Source: Massilia sp. ST3
Lineage (GTDB): Bacteria; Pseudomonadota; Gammaproteobacteria; Burkholderiales; Burkholderiaceae_D
Length of the DNA stretch: 64,000 bases
Direction of reading: 5' to 3'
Assembly (NCBI RefSeq): GCF_018119405.1
Contig: NZ_JAGPWC010000003.1
Span: 62,001-126,000 of the forward strand
Each line of letters opens with the position of its first letter. The first letter of the stretch is position 1. Below the pieces are notes generated by a model that did no database searches, had not been told where the DNA came from, and saw only the letters and a list, made by a program, of their open reading frames with translations. A program made the translations under genes and the position numbers. Of this stretch, positions 1 to 8,237 are shown piece after piece.

Positions 1-289
1 CCAGGCGCGCTTCTTCCTCGTCGATCTCGTCCGGCACCATGATCCAGGCTGCCATGCCCAGGAAGGACAGGCCCAGCACCCAGCGCATCACGTTCGGCCC
101 GAGCAGCTCGCTCACCAGGGCGCCCACCGCCGCGGCGAAGGCGTGGTTGGCGATGGTGGCGGCGAAGATGCCGAACACGATCGGCAGCGGACGGCGGAAG
201 CGGGCGGCGAGAAGGAAGGCAAGCAGCTGGGTCTTGTCGCCGATCTCGGCGAGCGCCACGATGCCGGTCGAAACGAGGAAGGCGTCCAT
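1..289 (-). CDS. TMEM165/GDT1 (UPF0016) family cation exporter, partial
   Basis: The 96 visible codons give the N-terminal half of a UPF0016/GDT1 membrane protein; the rest lies beyond the left edge. The family signature E-x-G-D-K-T is at residues 15-20 (EIGDKT), inside the first membrane helix, and two more hydrophobic segments follow before an acidic loop. Bacterial members export Mn2+ (MneA type) or Ca2+, so an inner-membrane manganese exporter is the likely role. The start is the ATG at 289, about 40 nt downstream of an extended -10 promoter. I saw no yybP-ykoY riboswitch core in the leader, although that element often precedes this family. Confidence 0.88.
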   Translation of the reverse strand, partial: MDAFLVSTGIVALAEIGDKTQLLAFLLAARFRRPLPIVFGIFAATIANHAFAAAVGALVSELLGPNVMRWVLGLSFLGMAAWIMVPDEIDEEEARL

Positions 290-335
290 GAAGCGGAGGA
301 AGTGAAGCGGAAAGCGCGGTGAGGCGAAAGGCGCG

Positions 336-344
336 ATCATAGCA
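336..344 (-). promoter_or_regulatory. Extended -10 promoter for the GDT1-family gene
   Basis: The minus strand reads TGCTATGAT, an extended -10 (TGn + TATGAT) with the hexamer at 336-341. Transcription would begin near 329 and give a leader of about 40 nt. No good -35 is visible, which suits an extended -10 promoter. Confidence 0.5.
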
Positions 345-400
345 GAGTCGGGGCGCCGCGCCGCGTACATACGGCGAGTTTGCCACGGGGCTTGCCATGC

Positions 401-429
401 TTTCACTGGCGGAGGGCGCATGCTATTCT
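401..429 (+). promoter_or_regulatory. Putative promoter for the M1 peptidase gene
   Basis: TTTCAC (401-406) and TATTCT (424-429, preceded by TGC) are separated by 17 bp and lie about 45 bp upstream of the chosen ATG at 476. It fits a housekeeping promoter with an extended -10. Both hexamers deviate from consensus. Confidence 0.4.
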
Positions 430-475
430 GCTCGCGCCCGCAGCCCTACCGGGGCTGCCATCCCTGCGAGAGACC

Positions 476-2332
476 ATGAAGACACGCTTCCTGCCGCGCG
501 CCGCCGCCGCCCTGATCCTGGGCGCCTGGACCGCCAGCGCATTCGCGCTCGACCCCCTGAGCTACGCCAAATACGACCAGGTCAAGACCAGTGCCCTGCA
601 CATGGACCTGAAGGCCGATTTCAACCGCAAGACCCTGGCCGGCCACGCCGAGCTGACCCTCGACTGGCTGGACAAGTCCGCCGCTACCCTCGACCTGGAC
701 ACGCGCGAGCTGGCGATCTCGAAGATCGAGGCCCAGGACGCCGCCGGCGCCTGGCGCCCGGCGCGCTACACGCTCGACAAGATGGACAAGGAGAAGGGCC
801 AGGCCCTGCACATCGCCCTGCCGGGGCAGCCGAAGAAGGTGCGGATCTTCTACCGCACCGCACCGACCGCCACCGCCCTGCAGTGGCTGACGCCGGCCCA
901 GACCATGTCGGGCAAGCGTCCCTTCATGTTCAGCCAGTCGCAGTCGATCAACGCGCGTTCGTGGGTGCCGATCCAGGATACGCCGGCGGTGCGCTTCACC
1001 TATACCGCCCGCATCCAGGCGCCGGGAGGCCTGCGCGTGGTCATGAGTGCGGACAATGACGCCAAGGCGACGGGCAAGGGCGGCTGGACCTTCACCATGC
1101 CGCAGCCGATCCCGTCCTACCTGCTGGCGATCGGCATCGGCGAACTGGACGTGCGCAGCCTGGGCCCGCGCACCGGCGTGTACGCCGAGCCGAAGCGCAT
1201 CCAGGCCGCCGAGTACGAGCTGGCCGACACCGAGAAGATGGTGGCCGCCGCCGAATCGCTCTACGGTCCCTATCGCTGGGGGCGCTACGACATGCTGGTT
1301 CTGCCGCCGTCCTTCCCGATCGGCGGCATGGAGAACCCGCGCCTGACTTTCCTGACCCCGACCATGATCGCGGGCGACCGCAGCCTGGTCGACCTGATCG
1401 CCCACGAGCTGGCGCACAGCTGGTCGGGCAACCTGGTGACCAACGCCTCGTGGAAGCACTGGTGGCTCAACGAAGGCTTCACCACCTATGTCACCACCCG
1501 CATCCTGGAAAAGATCTACGGCGAGGACGTGGCCACCATGAACCTGCAGCTGGAGCAGGAGGAGGCCCTCGAGCACATCAAGACCCTGCCGCCGGCCAAG
1601 CAGGCCCTGGTGACGCGCGATCCGGACACCTCGTCCGAGCACTACACCGACGAGGAGCTGGCCTACCCGAAAGGCGCCTGGTTCCTGCGGACTCTCGAGC
1701 AGCGCGCCGGCCGCGCCGCCTTCGATCCCTTCCTGCGCGGCTGGTTCGACCAGCACGCCTTCCAGAGCGTGACCACCGACCAGTTCGTGGCCTACCTGCG
1801 CGCCAACCTGCTGGCCAAGCACCCGCAAGTCATGAGCGACGCCGAGCTGGACGAGTGGCTGTACGGCCCGGGCATCCCGGCCAGCGCCCAGCGCGCCGTC
1901 TCCAGCCGCCTGGCGAAGCTGAACGCCACCACCGAGGCCTGGATCAAGGGCGAGCTCAAGACCGCCCAGCTGGACACGAAGAACTGGAACGCCAGCGAGT
2001 GGATGAAGTTCTTGAACGACATCGACAACAAGGCCAATGCCAAACAGCTGGAGGAACTCGACAAGGCCTTCGGCCTGGCCAGCACTGGCAACAACGAAGT
2101 CGCCTTCCGCTTCTACCGCGCCGCCGTGCACGCGGGTTATCGCGGCATCCGTCCGAACCTGGAAGCCTTCCTGATGAGCGTGGGCCGCCAGAAGTTCGTG
2201 GTGCCGCTGTACGGCGCGCTGCGCGCGAAAAGCGAGGACCGCGTCTGGGCCGAGCGAGTCTACAAGGCCGCGCGCGAGCGTTACCATCCGGAGACGCAGT
2301 CCAGCGTCGACAAGCAGATGAATAAAAAATAA
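476..2332 (+). CDS. Secreted M1 family aminopeptidase (LTA4H-like)
   Basis: Zinc aminopeptidase of family M1, leukotriene A4 hydrolase/aminopeptidase B branch, about 618 aa. Seen: a Sec signal peptide (about residues 1-24, ending ASAFA), the GGMEN exopeptidase motif near 283-287, and zinc site HELAH (310-314) with the third ligand E333 in NEGF, exactly the HExxH-x18-E spacing. The C-terminal part resembles the helical LTA4H C-terminal domain. The ATG at 476 is preferred over the upstream in-frame start at 380 because the signal peptide begins there. It likely trims peptides in the periplasm. A serine hydrolase follows after 4 nt, so the two are probably co-transcribed. Confidence 0.93.
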   Translation: MKTRFLPRAAAALILGAWTASAFALDPLSYAKYDQVKTSALHMDLKADFNRKTLAGHAELTLDWLDKSAATLDLDTRELAISKIEAQDAAGAWRPARYTLDKMDKEKGQALHIALPGQPKKVRIFYRTAPTATALQWLTPAQTMSGKRPFMFSQSQSINARSWVPIQDTPAVRFTYTARIQAPGGLRVVMSADNDAKATGKGGWTFTMPQPIPSYLLAIGIGELDVRSLGPRTGVYAEPKRIQAAEYELADTEKMVAAAESLYGPYRWGRYDMLVLPPSFPIGGMENPRLTFLTPTMIAGDRSLVDLIAHELAHSWSGNLVTNASWKHWWLNEGFTTYVTTRILEKIYGEDVATMNLQLEQEEALEHIKTLPPAKQALVTRDPDTSSEHYTDEELAYPKGAWFLRTLEQRAGRAAFDPFLRGWFDQHAFQSVTTDQFVAYLRANLLAKHPQVMSDAELDEWLYGPGIPASAQRAVSSRLAKLNATTEAWIKGELKTAQLDTKNWNASEWMKFLNDIDNKANAKQLEELDKAFGLASTGNNEVAFRFYRAAVHAGYRGIRPNLEAFLMSVGRQKFVVPLYGALRAKSEDRVWAERVYKAARERYHPETQSSVDKQMNKK

Positions 2333-2336
2333 GAGG

Positions 2337-3959
2337 ATGACGACAGTGCAAGCAATGAACCGACTCGCGGCCGCGATCCTGATCGCGTTTTCCAGCACCA
2401 GCGCCGTGCTCGCGCAGGCGCCCGCAGCCGCCATCCAGGCGCCAGCCTTCAATCTCGAAGCCGACGTCAAGCGCGTCATGAAGGAATTCGACGTGCCCGG
2501 CATCGCCATCGCCGTCGTCAAGGACGGCAAGGTGCTGGCGGCGCAAGGCTTCGGCGTGCGCAAGCTGGGCGACCCGACGCCGGTGGACGGCAAGACCCTG
2601 TTCGAGATCGCCTCGAATTCCAAGGCCTTCACGGCCGCCGGCCTGGCGATGCTGGTCGACCAGGGCAAGCTGTCCTGGGACGATCCCGTCATCAAGCACC
2701 TGCCGGACTTCCGCATGTACGACCCTTACGTGACGGCCGAGATGACGGTGCGCGACCTGCTGACCCACCGCAGCGGCCTGGGGCTGGGCGCGGGCGACCT
2801 GATGTGGTGGCCAACCACCACCTTCAGCACCGACGAGATCATCCACAACCTCCGCTACATCAAGCCGGCGACCAGCTTCCGCAACAGCTACGCCTACGAC
2901 AACCTGCTGTACATCGTGGCCGGCAAGATCATCGCCATGAAGTCCGGGAAGCCCTGGGGCGAGACCATGCGCGAGTGGATCCTCACGCCGGTCGGCATGA
3001 ACACGACCACCACCAGCCTGGAAGAGCACGCGAACAACGGCAACGTGTCCGCCCCGCACAGCAAGATCAACGGCAAGGCCGCCGTGGTCAAGCCGATGCC
3101 GGTGGCGAACGCGATCGGCGCGGTCGGCATCAACACCAATGCCGAGGACATCGCGCGCTGGATGAACGTGCTGCTGGACGAAGGCCGGGTAGGCAAGGAT
3201 GCAAGCGGCAAGGAAGTGCGCCTGTGGTCCGAGAAGCAGGCGCGCGAGATGTGGACGGCGCAGACCCCGATGAAGATCGGCCAGCCGCGTCCTCCGCTGG
3301 CGGCCACCAAGCCGAATTTCTTCGCCTACGGCCTGGGCTTCCAGCTGCGCGACTACCAGGGCAAGCTGGTGGCCATGCACGGCGGCGCGCTGCAGGGCTT
3401 CTATTCGCGCGTGCTGCTGGTGCCGGAAGCGAAGCTGGGCATCGCGATCTTCACCAACGCCGAGAGCGGCCCCTCGCTCAACGCGCTGCAGTACCGCCTG
3501 ATGGACCAGTACCTGGGCGTGGCGCCCACCGACTGGATCGGCCGCATCGCCGACGTCGACAAGGAGATGCACGCCAAGGAGCTGGAGCGCGTGAAGAAGG
3601 AATCGGCGACCCGCGCGGCGCACAGCAAGCCCTCGCTGCCCCTGGCCGCCTACGAAGGCCAGTACCAGGATGCCTGGTACGGCGTCGCGACCATCAGGAA
3701 GGTGGACAAGAAACAGGTGATGAGCTTCTCGCGCACGCCGGACCTGACGGGCGAACTGGAGCACTTCCAGCACGACACCTTCATCGTGCGCTGGAAGGAA
3801 CGCAACTTCAACGCCGACGCCTACGTGACCTTCTCGCTCGACCACGACGGCAGCATCGAGCGCATGCGCATGAAGCCGATTTCTACCGAGACGGATTTCA
3901 GCTATGACTTCCAGGACTTGCTGTTTACGCCGGTGAAGGAAGAGAAGAAGGAGAAGTAA
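2337..3959 (+). CDS. Serine hydrolase, beta-lactamase/CubicO family with DUF3471-like C-terminus
   Basis: Secreted penicillin-binding-protein-like hydrolase of about 540 aa. Seen: signal peptide ending near VLAQA, the catalytic S-x-x-K (S93-K96, SNSK), Y-x-N (Y187-D-N189) and HGG (348-350) in place of the KTG box. The C-terminal 120 residues look like the DUF3471 domain attached to many class C-like hydrolases. Start is uncertain: AAGAGG abuts the ATG at 2337, whereas its spacing fits the GTG at 2346 better; an ATG at 2355 is also possible. All give a workable signal peptide. Substrate unknown (D-amino acid peptides or esters are typical). Probably an operon with the M1 peptidase. Confidence 0.9.
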   Translation: MTTVQAMNRLAAAILIAFSSTSAVLAQAPAAAIQAPAFNLEADVKRVMKEFDVPGIAIAVVKDGKVLAAQGFGVRKLGDPTPVDGKTLFEIASNSKAFTAAGLAMLVDQGKLSWDDPVIKHLPDFRMYDPYVTAEMTVRDLLTHRSGLGLGAGDLMWWPTTTFSTDEIIHNLRYIKPATSFRNSYAYDNLLYIVAGKIIAMKSGKPWGETMREWILTPVGMNTTTTSLEEHANNGNVSAPHSKINGKAAVVKPMPVANAIGAVGINTNAEDIARWMNVLLDEGRVGKDASGKEVRLWSEKQAREMWTAQTPMKIGQPRPPLAATKPNFFAYGLGFQLRDYQGKLVAMHGGALQGFYSRVLLVPEAKLGIAIFTNAESGPSLNALQYRLMDQYLGVAPTDWIGRIADVDKEMHAKELERVKKESATRAAHSKPSLPLAAYEGQYQDAWYGVATIRKVDKKQVMSFSRTPDLTGELEHFQHDTFIVRWKERNFNADAYVTFSLDHDGSIERMRMKPISTETDFSYDFQDLLFTPVKEEKKEK

Positions 3960-3993
3960 ACGGCAAGCGCGGCTACTTTCCCCCGGCTTGTCG

Positions 3994-4054
3994 TTAGCGT
4001 ATGAACGTCATTCCGGCGAAGGCGCCAGTGGCGCGTGCGACGGGCGTACGCTAA
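3994..4054. repeat. Degenerate extragenic palindrome
   Basis: An 8-bp inverted repeat TTAGCGTA (3994-4001) / TACGCTAA (4047-4054) brackets GTCATTCCGGCGAAGGCG, which resembles one half of a common REP motif. It lies between the serine hydrolase and the aminotransferase gene. The second REP half is eroded, so I call it a relic. Confidence 0.35.
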
Positions 4055-4104
4055 TTGAACGGTATCACGGTCACCACTAAGCGCCTTTGCGCGAAGGAGT
4101 ATCG

Positions 4105-5379
4105 ATGAGCACTTTCTGGCAAGCCCGGCGCACCTGGCTGCGCAGCGCCGCAGGCCTGGCCCTGGGCGGAACGGCCGCCGGCGCCTCCGCCGTCGACGAG
4201 CTGTGGCCGCCAGGGAAAGAATGGGACAGGCTGGCCGCCAGCTACGACGTGGCTCCGGGGTTCGCGAACCTGGAAAACGGCTACTACGGCATCATGGCCA
4301 GGCCGGTGGCCGAAGACTTCAAACGCAACATCGATGTCCTCAACCGGCACAACTCTTATTTCCTGCGCCGCGAGTTCGACCGCGAAGGCGTCGAGGCAAT
4401 CCGAACCACGCTGGCGGTCTACGCCGGCGCCGCGACCGGCGAGATCGCGCTCACCCGCGGCGCCACCGAGTCGCTCCAGCTCCTGATCGCGAACTACCGC
4501 CTGCTGAAGGAGGGCGATACCCTCATGGTGGGTAATCTCGACTACGACGCGATGATCGACGCCATGCAGGACAAGGCGCGCCGCCACGGCTGCGCCCTCG
4601 TCAAGGTCGAGCTGCCCGAGCCAACGACCCGGCAGAGCGTGATCGACGCCTACGACAGGGCGCTGCGCGCCAATCCGCGCACCCGCCTGCTGTTGCTCAC
4701 CCACGTCAGCCACCGCACGGGGCTGGTGCTGCCGGTCGAGGAACTCGTTCGCCTCGCCAAGGCGCGCAGTGTCGACGTCATCCTCGACGCTGCCCATTCC
4801 TGGGGCCAGCTGGACTACCGGATTCCCGCCCTGGGCGCGGACTTCGTCGGCGCCAACCTGCACAAGTGGATCGGCGCGCCGCTGGGGCTGGGCTTTCTCT
4901 ACATCCGCGCCGGCCGCCTGCAGGACATCGCCGTCGAACGGGGCAACAGCCTGTTCCCGGACACCGACATCCGCGCGCGGGCGCACACGGGCACGACCAA
5001 TGCCGCCGCCGTGATGACGATTCCGTCCGCACTGACATTCCACGCCAGGATTCCGCTGGCCGAACGCAGCGCGTACCTGCGCGGCCTGCGCGACCACTGG
5101 GTGCGCCAGGTGCTGGATTTACCCCAGGTCGAGGTGTTGACGCCGGAGGAAGCGGGGATGGCCGGCGCCATCACCTCCTTCCGCTTGAAGGGGCGCACCA
5201 GCTTCGAAGCCAACGCGGCGCTGGCGCGCACCCTGGCGGACGACTACCGCATCTTCACCGTGGCCCGCAGCGGCGCGGCGGGCGGCGGGTGTATCCGCGT
5301 CACTCCATCCTGGTATACCCGCAAGCCCGAGCTGGACCGGCTGGCGCAGGCGATCCGGGCGCTGGCCGCCAGGACCTGA
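4105..5379 (+). CDS. Tat-exported aminotransferase class V-fold PLP enzyme (isopenicillin N epimerase-like)
   Basis: Fold type I PLP enzyme of about 424 aa in the class V aminotransferase/EgtE/isopenicillin N epimerase group. Seen: a twin-arginine leader (RRTWLRSAAGLALGG), then the cofactor site D228-A-A-H231 and the Schiff-base lysine K254 in LHKWIG. The start at 4105 has AAGGAG five bases upstream; a TTG at 4087 lies upstream of that ribosome site and is rejected. Tat export fits a protein folded with cofactor before translocation. The reaction is unknown; C-S lyase, epimerase or racemase activities all occur in this group. Its stop is 8 bp from that of the convergent protease gene. Confidence 0.85.
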   Translation: MSTFWQARRTWLRSAAGLALGGTAAGASAVDELWPPGKEWDRLAASYDVAPGFANLENGYYGIMARPVAEDFKRNIDVLNRHNSYFLRREFDREGVEAIRTTLAVYAGAATGEIALTRGATESLQLLIANYRLLKEGDTLMVGNLDYDAMIDAMQDKARRHGCALVKVELPEPTTRQSVIDAYDRALRANPRTRLLLLTHVSHRTGLVLPVEELVRLAKARSVDVILDAAHSWGQLDYRIPALGADFVGANLHKWIGAPLGLGFLYIRAGRLQDIAVERGNSLFPDTDIRARAHTGTTNAAAVMTIPSALTFHARIPLAERSAYLRGLRDHWVRQVLDLPQVEVLTPEEAGMAGAITSFRLKGRTSFEANAALARTLADDYRIFTVARSGAAGGGCIRVTPSWYTRKPELDRLAQAIRALAART

Positions 5380-5387
5380 AGGCTTGA

Positions 5388-6935
5388 CTACTTGCCGTTC
5401 CAGACCTTCAGCATGTCGTCCGAGCCTTGCGCACGGATGCCGTTGTCGGTCAGGATCGCCTCGGTGGTGTCCAGGATCGCCTTGCGCGGCAGGACGATGG
5501 TCTCGCCGTAGCGCTGGGCGAAGCGCAGCACGATCTGCTCGTCCTTCAGGTCGCGCAGCAGGGCCACCAGGTGGCCCAGGCTGCGCACCGGCTTGCCGTT
5601 GACCGACTCCACCACCGAACCGAAGCGGTTGGAATACCCGCTCACCAGCTTGTGCGGGAAGAAGGGCCCGCTGATCACCACCAGTTCCTCGTGCTCGGCA
5701 TCGGGCGAATCGCCGCGGCGCGTGACCAGCGGGCTGGCGTTGAAGGCATAGCCGTGCATCGCGCCGGCGTTGGTGCCGATGAAGCTCAGGAACTCGGCGC
5801 TGGCGCGGGTGAACACCATCGGACCATAGATGAAGTAGGGCGGGTAGCCGCCGTTCAGGTCCGGGATCAGTAGCGGGCGCGGGCCGGTGGCCGGCACCTC
5901 GACCTTCATGCTCTTGCCGTTGCGGACGATGGTCATCGGCACCTTGCCGTTCTTCGCCACCTGCTGGATGCGGTACTGGAAGCGCACGCGCAGGTTGGAG
6001 CCCAGCTTCACCATGGCCTGGTTGTCGACCGGGTGCTCGCCGATGTGGGTGATCACGTCCCACTCCTTCAATGGCCAGGACGCGTCCGTACGGTAGGGCC
6101 GGTGCACCACCGCGCCCTCGACCGACTTGTCGAGCTTGAGGAACTGGCGCAGGGCCGGGTTTTCCAGGGTCTGGATGCTGTCGTGCAGCAGCGGCTTGCC
6201 GTCGTAGTGGCCGTCCTGCACGTCGCGCAGGAACAGCTCGATCTCCTCGTTCGGGATCACGTAGCCGATGTTCTGGGCCCCGGCCGCCATCGAGAAGGCC
6301 AGGCCGATCATCTTATCGCCCGCGATCACCGGGCCACCGCTGTTGCCCGGGTTGATCGGCGCGTCGATCTGGATGCGCAGGCCCGAGCTGAACGAAGTGT
6401 AGGGCACGAACTCCACGCGCGAGACGATGCCCTTGGTGGTCGACAGCGAATTGCCGCCCACCGGATAGCCATAGGCAAACACCTGCTCGCGCACGTCCGG
6501 CAGCACCGCGGCGCGGCTCACCGGCGGGCGCTTGTCGAAGAAGCTGGCGTCTTCCAGCTCCAGCACCGCGAGGTCGAGGCCGCGCGCGATCGCGATCACC
6601 TTGGCCGACACCTTGTCGCCCGACTGCGAAGCCTGCACTTCCACCTGGCTGGCGTAGTTCACCACATGGGCGTTGGTCAGGATGCGCTTGCCCTCGATGA
6701 TCACGCCCGAGCCGGTGATGTCGTTCGGCGAGGACTTGGTCCAGGGCTTGTAGGGATCGGGGCGGCGCACGGTCGAGAAGATCTTGACCACCGAGGCCTC
6801 GATCGCCGGCAGCGCGGGCGCGGCGGTCTGGGTCGTGGCGGCGGGCGGCACGGGCGTGGTCTGCGGGGTGCTGTCCTGGGCGTGGGCCAGGCTCGATGCG
6901 GCAAGCGCCAGGGCGGCAAGGCGGTAGATTTTCAT
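5388..6935 (-). CDS. Periplasmic S1C (HtrA/Deg-like) serine protease
   Basis: Trypsin-like protease of 515 aa with a signal peptide (MKIYRLAALALAASSLAHA) and a Pro/Thr/Ala-rich linker. The catalytic triad is H90 (TNAHVV), D121 (LDLAVL) and S199 (GNSGGPV). PDZ-like regions follow, and the architecture resembles the plant DEG9/DEG10 branch more than classical DegP. The ATG at 6935 has AAGGAA upstream; longer in-frame starts lack a signal peptide. It probably degrades or refolds damaged envelope proteins. Single gene, convergent with the aminotransferase gene. Confidence 0.9.
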   Translation of the reverse strand: MKIYRLAALALAASSLAHAQDSTPQTTPVPPAATTQTAAPALPAIEASVVKIFSTVRRPDPYKPWTKSSPNDITGSGVIIEGKRILTNAHVVNYASQVEVQASQSGDKVSAKVIAIARGLDLAVLELEDASFFDKRPPVSRAAVLPDVREQVFAYGYPVGGNSLSTTKGIVSRVEFVPYTSFSSGLRIQIDAPINPGNSGGPVIAGDKMIGLAFSMAAGAQNIGYVIPNEEIELFLRDVQDGHYDGKPLLHDSIQTLENPALRQFLKLDKSVEGAVVHRPYRTDASWPLKEWDVITHIGEHPVDNQAMVKLGSNLRVRFQYRIQQVAKNGKVPMTIVRNGKSMKVEVPATGPRPLLIPDLNGGYPPYFIYGPMVFTRASAEFLSFIGTNAGAMHGYAFNASPLVTRRGDSPDAEHEELVVISGPFFPHKLVSGYSNRFGSVVESVNGKPVRSLGHLVALLRDLKDEQIVLRFAQRYGETIVLPRKAILDTTEAILTDNGIRAQGSDDMLKVWNGK

Positions 6936-7071
6936 GAATTCCTTCGGTTGCGGTGGTGTGTGCTCAACCGGAAGAATATACACCCGCGCCGCAAATGGAA
7001 ATACGTGGATCGTCACCCGGTACCAAGGTGAGGGGAGGGCGGCGCGCCGCCGCTCCCCCGGGGTGAGCTCC

Positions 7072-7863
7072 TTATTGCTTGACGAACTTGAGCGTCATGC
7101 GGTCGCTCTCGCCGATCGCCAGGTACTTCTCGCGGTCCTTGTCCTTGTTGGCCAGCACCGGGGGCAGGGTCCACACGCCTTTTTCATGATCGGCGGTGTC
7201 CTTCGGATTGGCGTTGACCTCGGACTTGCCGGCCAGCTTGAAGCCCGCGCCCTCGACCGTCTTGATGACCCAGGCTTCGTGCATGTAGCCGCTCGAGGCC
7301 TTGGCGTCCTGCTGCATGGAGGCGGGCAGGCGGTGTTCTTCCACGCCCAGCACGCCGCCCGGCTTGAGCACCTTGTGGATTTCCTTCAGGGTGTTCTTGA
7401 AGGCCTCGTCGCCGTTGCCGACCCAGTTGTGCAGGTTGCGGAAGGTGAGCACCATGTCGGCGCTGTTCGGCGGCGCGATCTGGTAGGTGGACGGCGGCGC
7501 GAACACGGCCGGCACGGCCTTGCCGTAGACCGCCGGAGCGCCGTCGAACTTCTGCTTGAGCGCCATCGCGCCGCGGTTCTCCGGCACCATGGCGCCGCCG
7601 GCCACGATCAGCTTGCCCTTGTCGCGCAGGTAGGGGGCGAGGATCTCGGTGTACCAGCCGCCGCCGGGCGACAGTTCCACCACCGTCATGTTCGGCTTGA
7701 TGCCGAAGAAGCTGAGGGTCTCGTAGGGGTGGCGGTACACGTCGCGCGCCTTGTTGGCGGCGCTGCGGTGTTCGCCGGCGATGGCGGCCTTCAGGGCGTC
7801 GTCCGCCTGCGCGGCGCCGGCCAGTCCGGTGGCCAGCATGGCGGCCAGGATCAGTCGTTTCAT
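7072..7863 (-). CDS. Secreted class I SAM-dependent methyltransferase-like protein
   Basis: 263 aa with a clear signal peptide (MKRLILAAMLATGLAGAAQA) followed by a Rossmann methyltransferase domain. SAM motif I is VVELSPGGGWYTEIL, and the LKPGGVLGVEEH segment matches the later conserved block. It resembles the predicted methyltransferases of COG4798, which carry a signal peptide although SAM is not known in the periplasm; the real role is unknown. The ATG at 7863 has GGAG 8-9 nt upstream; the longer ORF adds only non-signal sequence. Transcribed divergently from the tldD operon. Confidence 0.85.
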   Translation of the reverse strand: MKRLILAAMLATGLAGAAQADDALKAAIAGEHRSAANKARDVYRHPYETLSFFGIKPNMTVVELSPGGGWYTEILAPYLRDKGKLIVAGGAMVPENRGAMALKQKFDGAPAVYGKAVPAVFAPPSTYQIAPPNSADMVLTFRNLHNWVGNGDEAFKNTLKEIHKVLKPGGVLGVEEHRLPASMQQDAKASSGYMHEAWVIKTVEGAGFKLAGKSEVNANPKDTADHEKGVWTLPPVLANKDKDREKYLAIGESDRMTLKFVKQ

Positions 7864-7968
7864 CGGTGCGTCTCCATGGTGATTGTCGTCGGCAGGGCGG
7901 GACGCCGCTGCCGCCGCGCTGATGATCGGGCAGTGTGGCTGGGCAGTCAAGCGTGTCGTACATACATA

Positions 7969-8020
7969 TGTCCGATTGTCCGGGCCTGTCCGGACCGGAC
8001 AGCCGGACAGCGCGCGGACA
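7969..8020 (+). promoter_or_regulatory. Upstream activator array: three TGTCCG and three CGGACA half-sites
   Basis: Three TGTCCG (7969, 7977, 7987) are followed by three CGGACA (7996, 8004, 8015), nested around one axis near 7994. The core CTGTCCGGACCGGACAG (7986-8002) is a palindrome with a single central base. It lies about 84 bp upstream of the -24 element of a sigma-54 promoter, the usual place for an NtrC-type activator. The same half-sites occur before the MacA-like gene. That the response regulator at 30921-32255 binds here is inference. Confidence 0.7.
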
Positions 8021-8076
8021 CGTGGACGGACGCGGTTGGACGACGTTGAATCAGCCACTTGCGGCGCTCCGGCCGG

Positions 8077-8092
8077 TGGCATAAAGATTGCC
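8077..8092 (+). promoter_or_regulatory. Sigma-54 (-24/-12) promoter of the tldD operon
   Basis: TGGCATAAAGATTGCC has GG (8078-8079) and GC (8090-8091) exactly 10 bases apart and matches the TGGCAC-N5-TTGC consensus closely. Transcription would start near 8103, leaving a leader of about 135 nt before the first tldD-like gene. The surroundings are AT-rich relative to the genome. Confidence 0.75.
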
Positions 8093-8237
8093 TAACCAAA
8101 AACTTTAGTCTAAGGTTGAGAAGTTTGCCGTCCTCCCCATCCGGAGACGACGAAGTTCCCAGAAGCGCTGTACATACAAGAGCGGCGCCGTGCTGTGCAG
8201 GCGGAACCGCTGCCCGAGAGGATACCCAGGAGACCCT

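Noticed and set aside
290-475. yybP-ykoY manganese riboswitch before the GDT1-family gene
   Set aside because: The conserved core sequences are not found, and an extended -10 promoter leaves only a 40-nt leader.
446-2716. 756-codon antisense ORF across the M1 peptidase gene
   Set aside because: Shadow of a GC-rich gene: no domain, Arg/Gly/Ala-rich, while the plus strand has M1 motifs.
3994-4054. Sigma-54 or terminator interpretation of the inverted repeat before the aminotransferase gene
   Set aside because: No T run, no GG-N10-GC, and a 45-nt loop; better explained as a decayed palindromic repeat.
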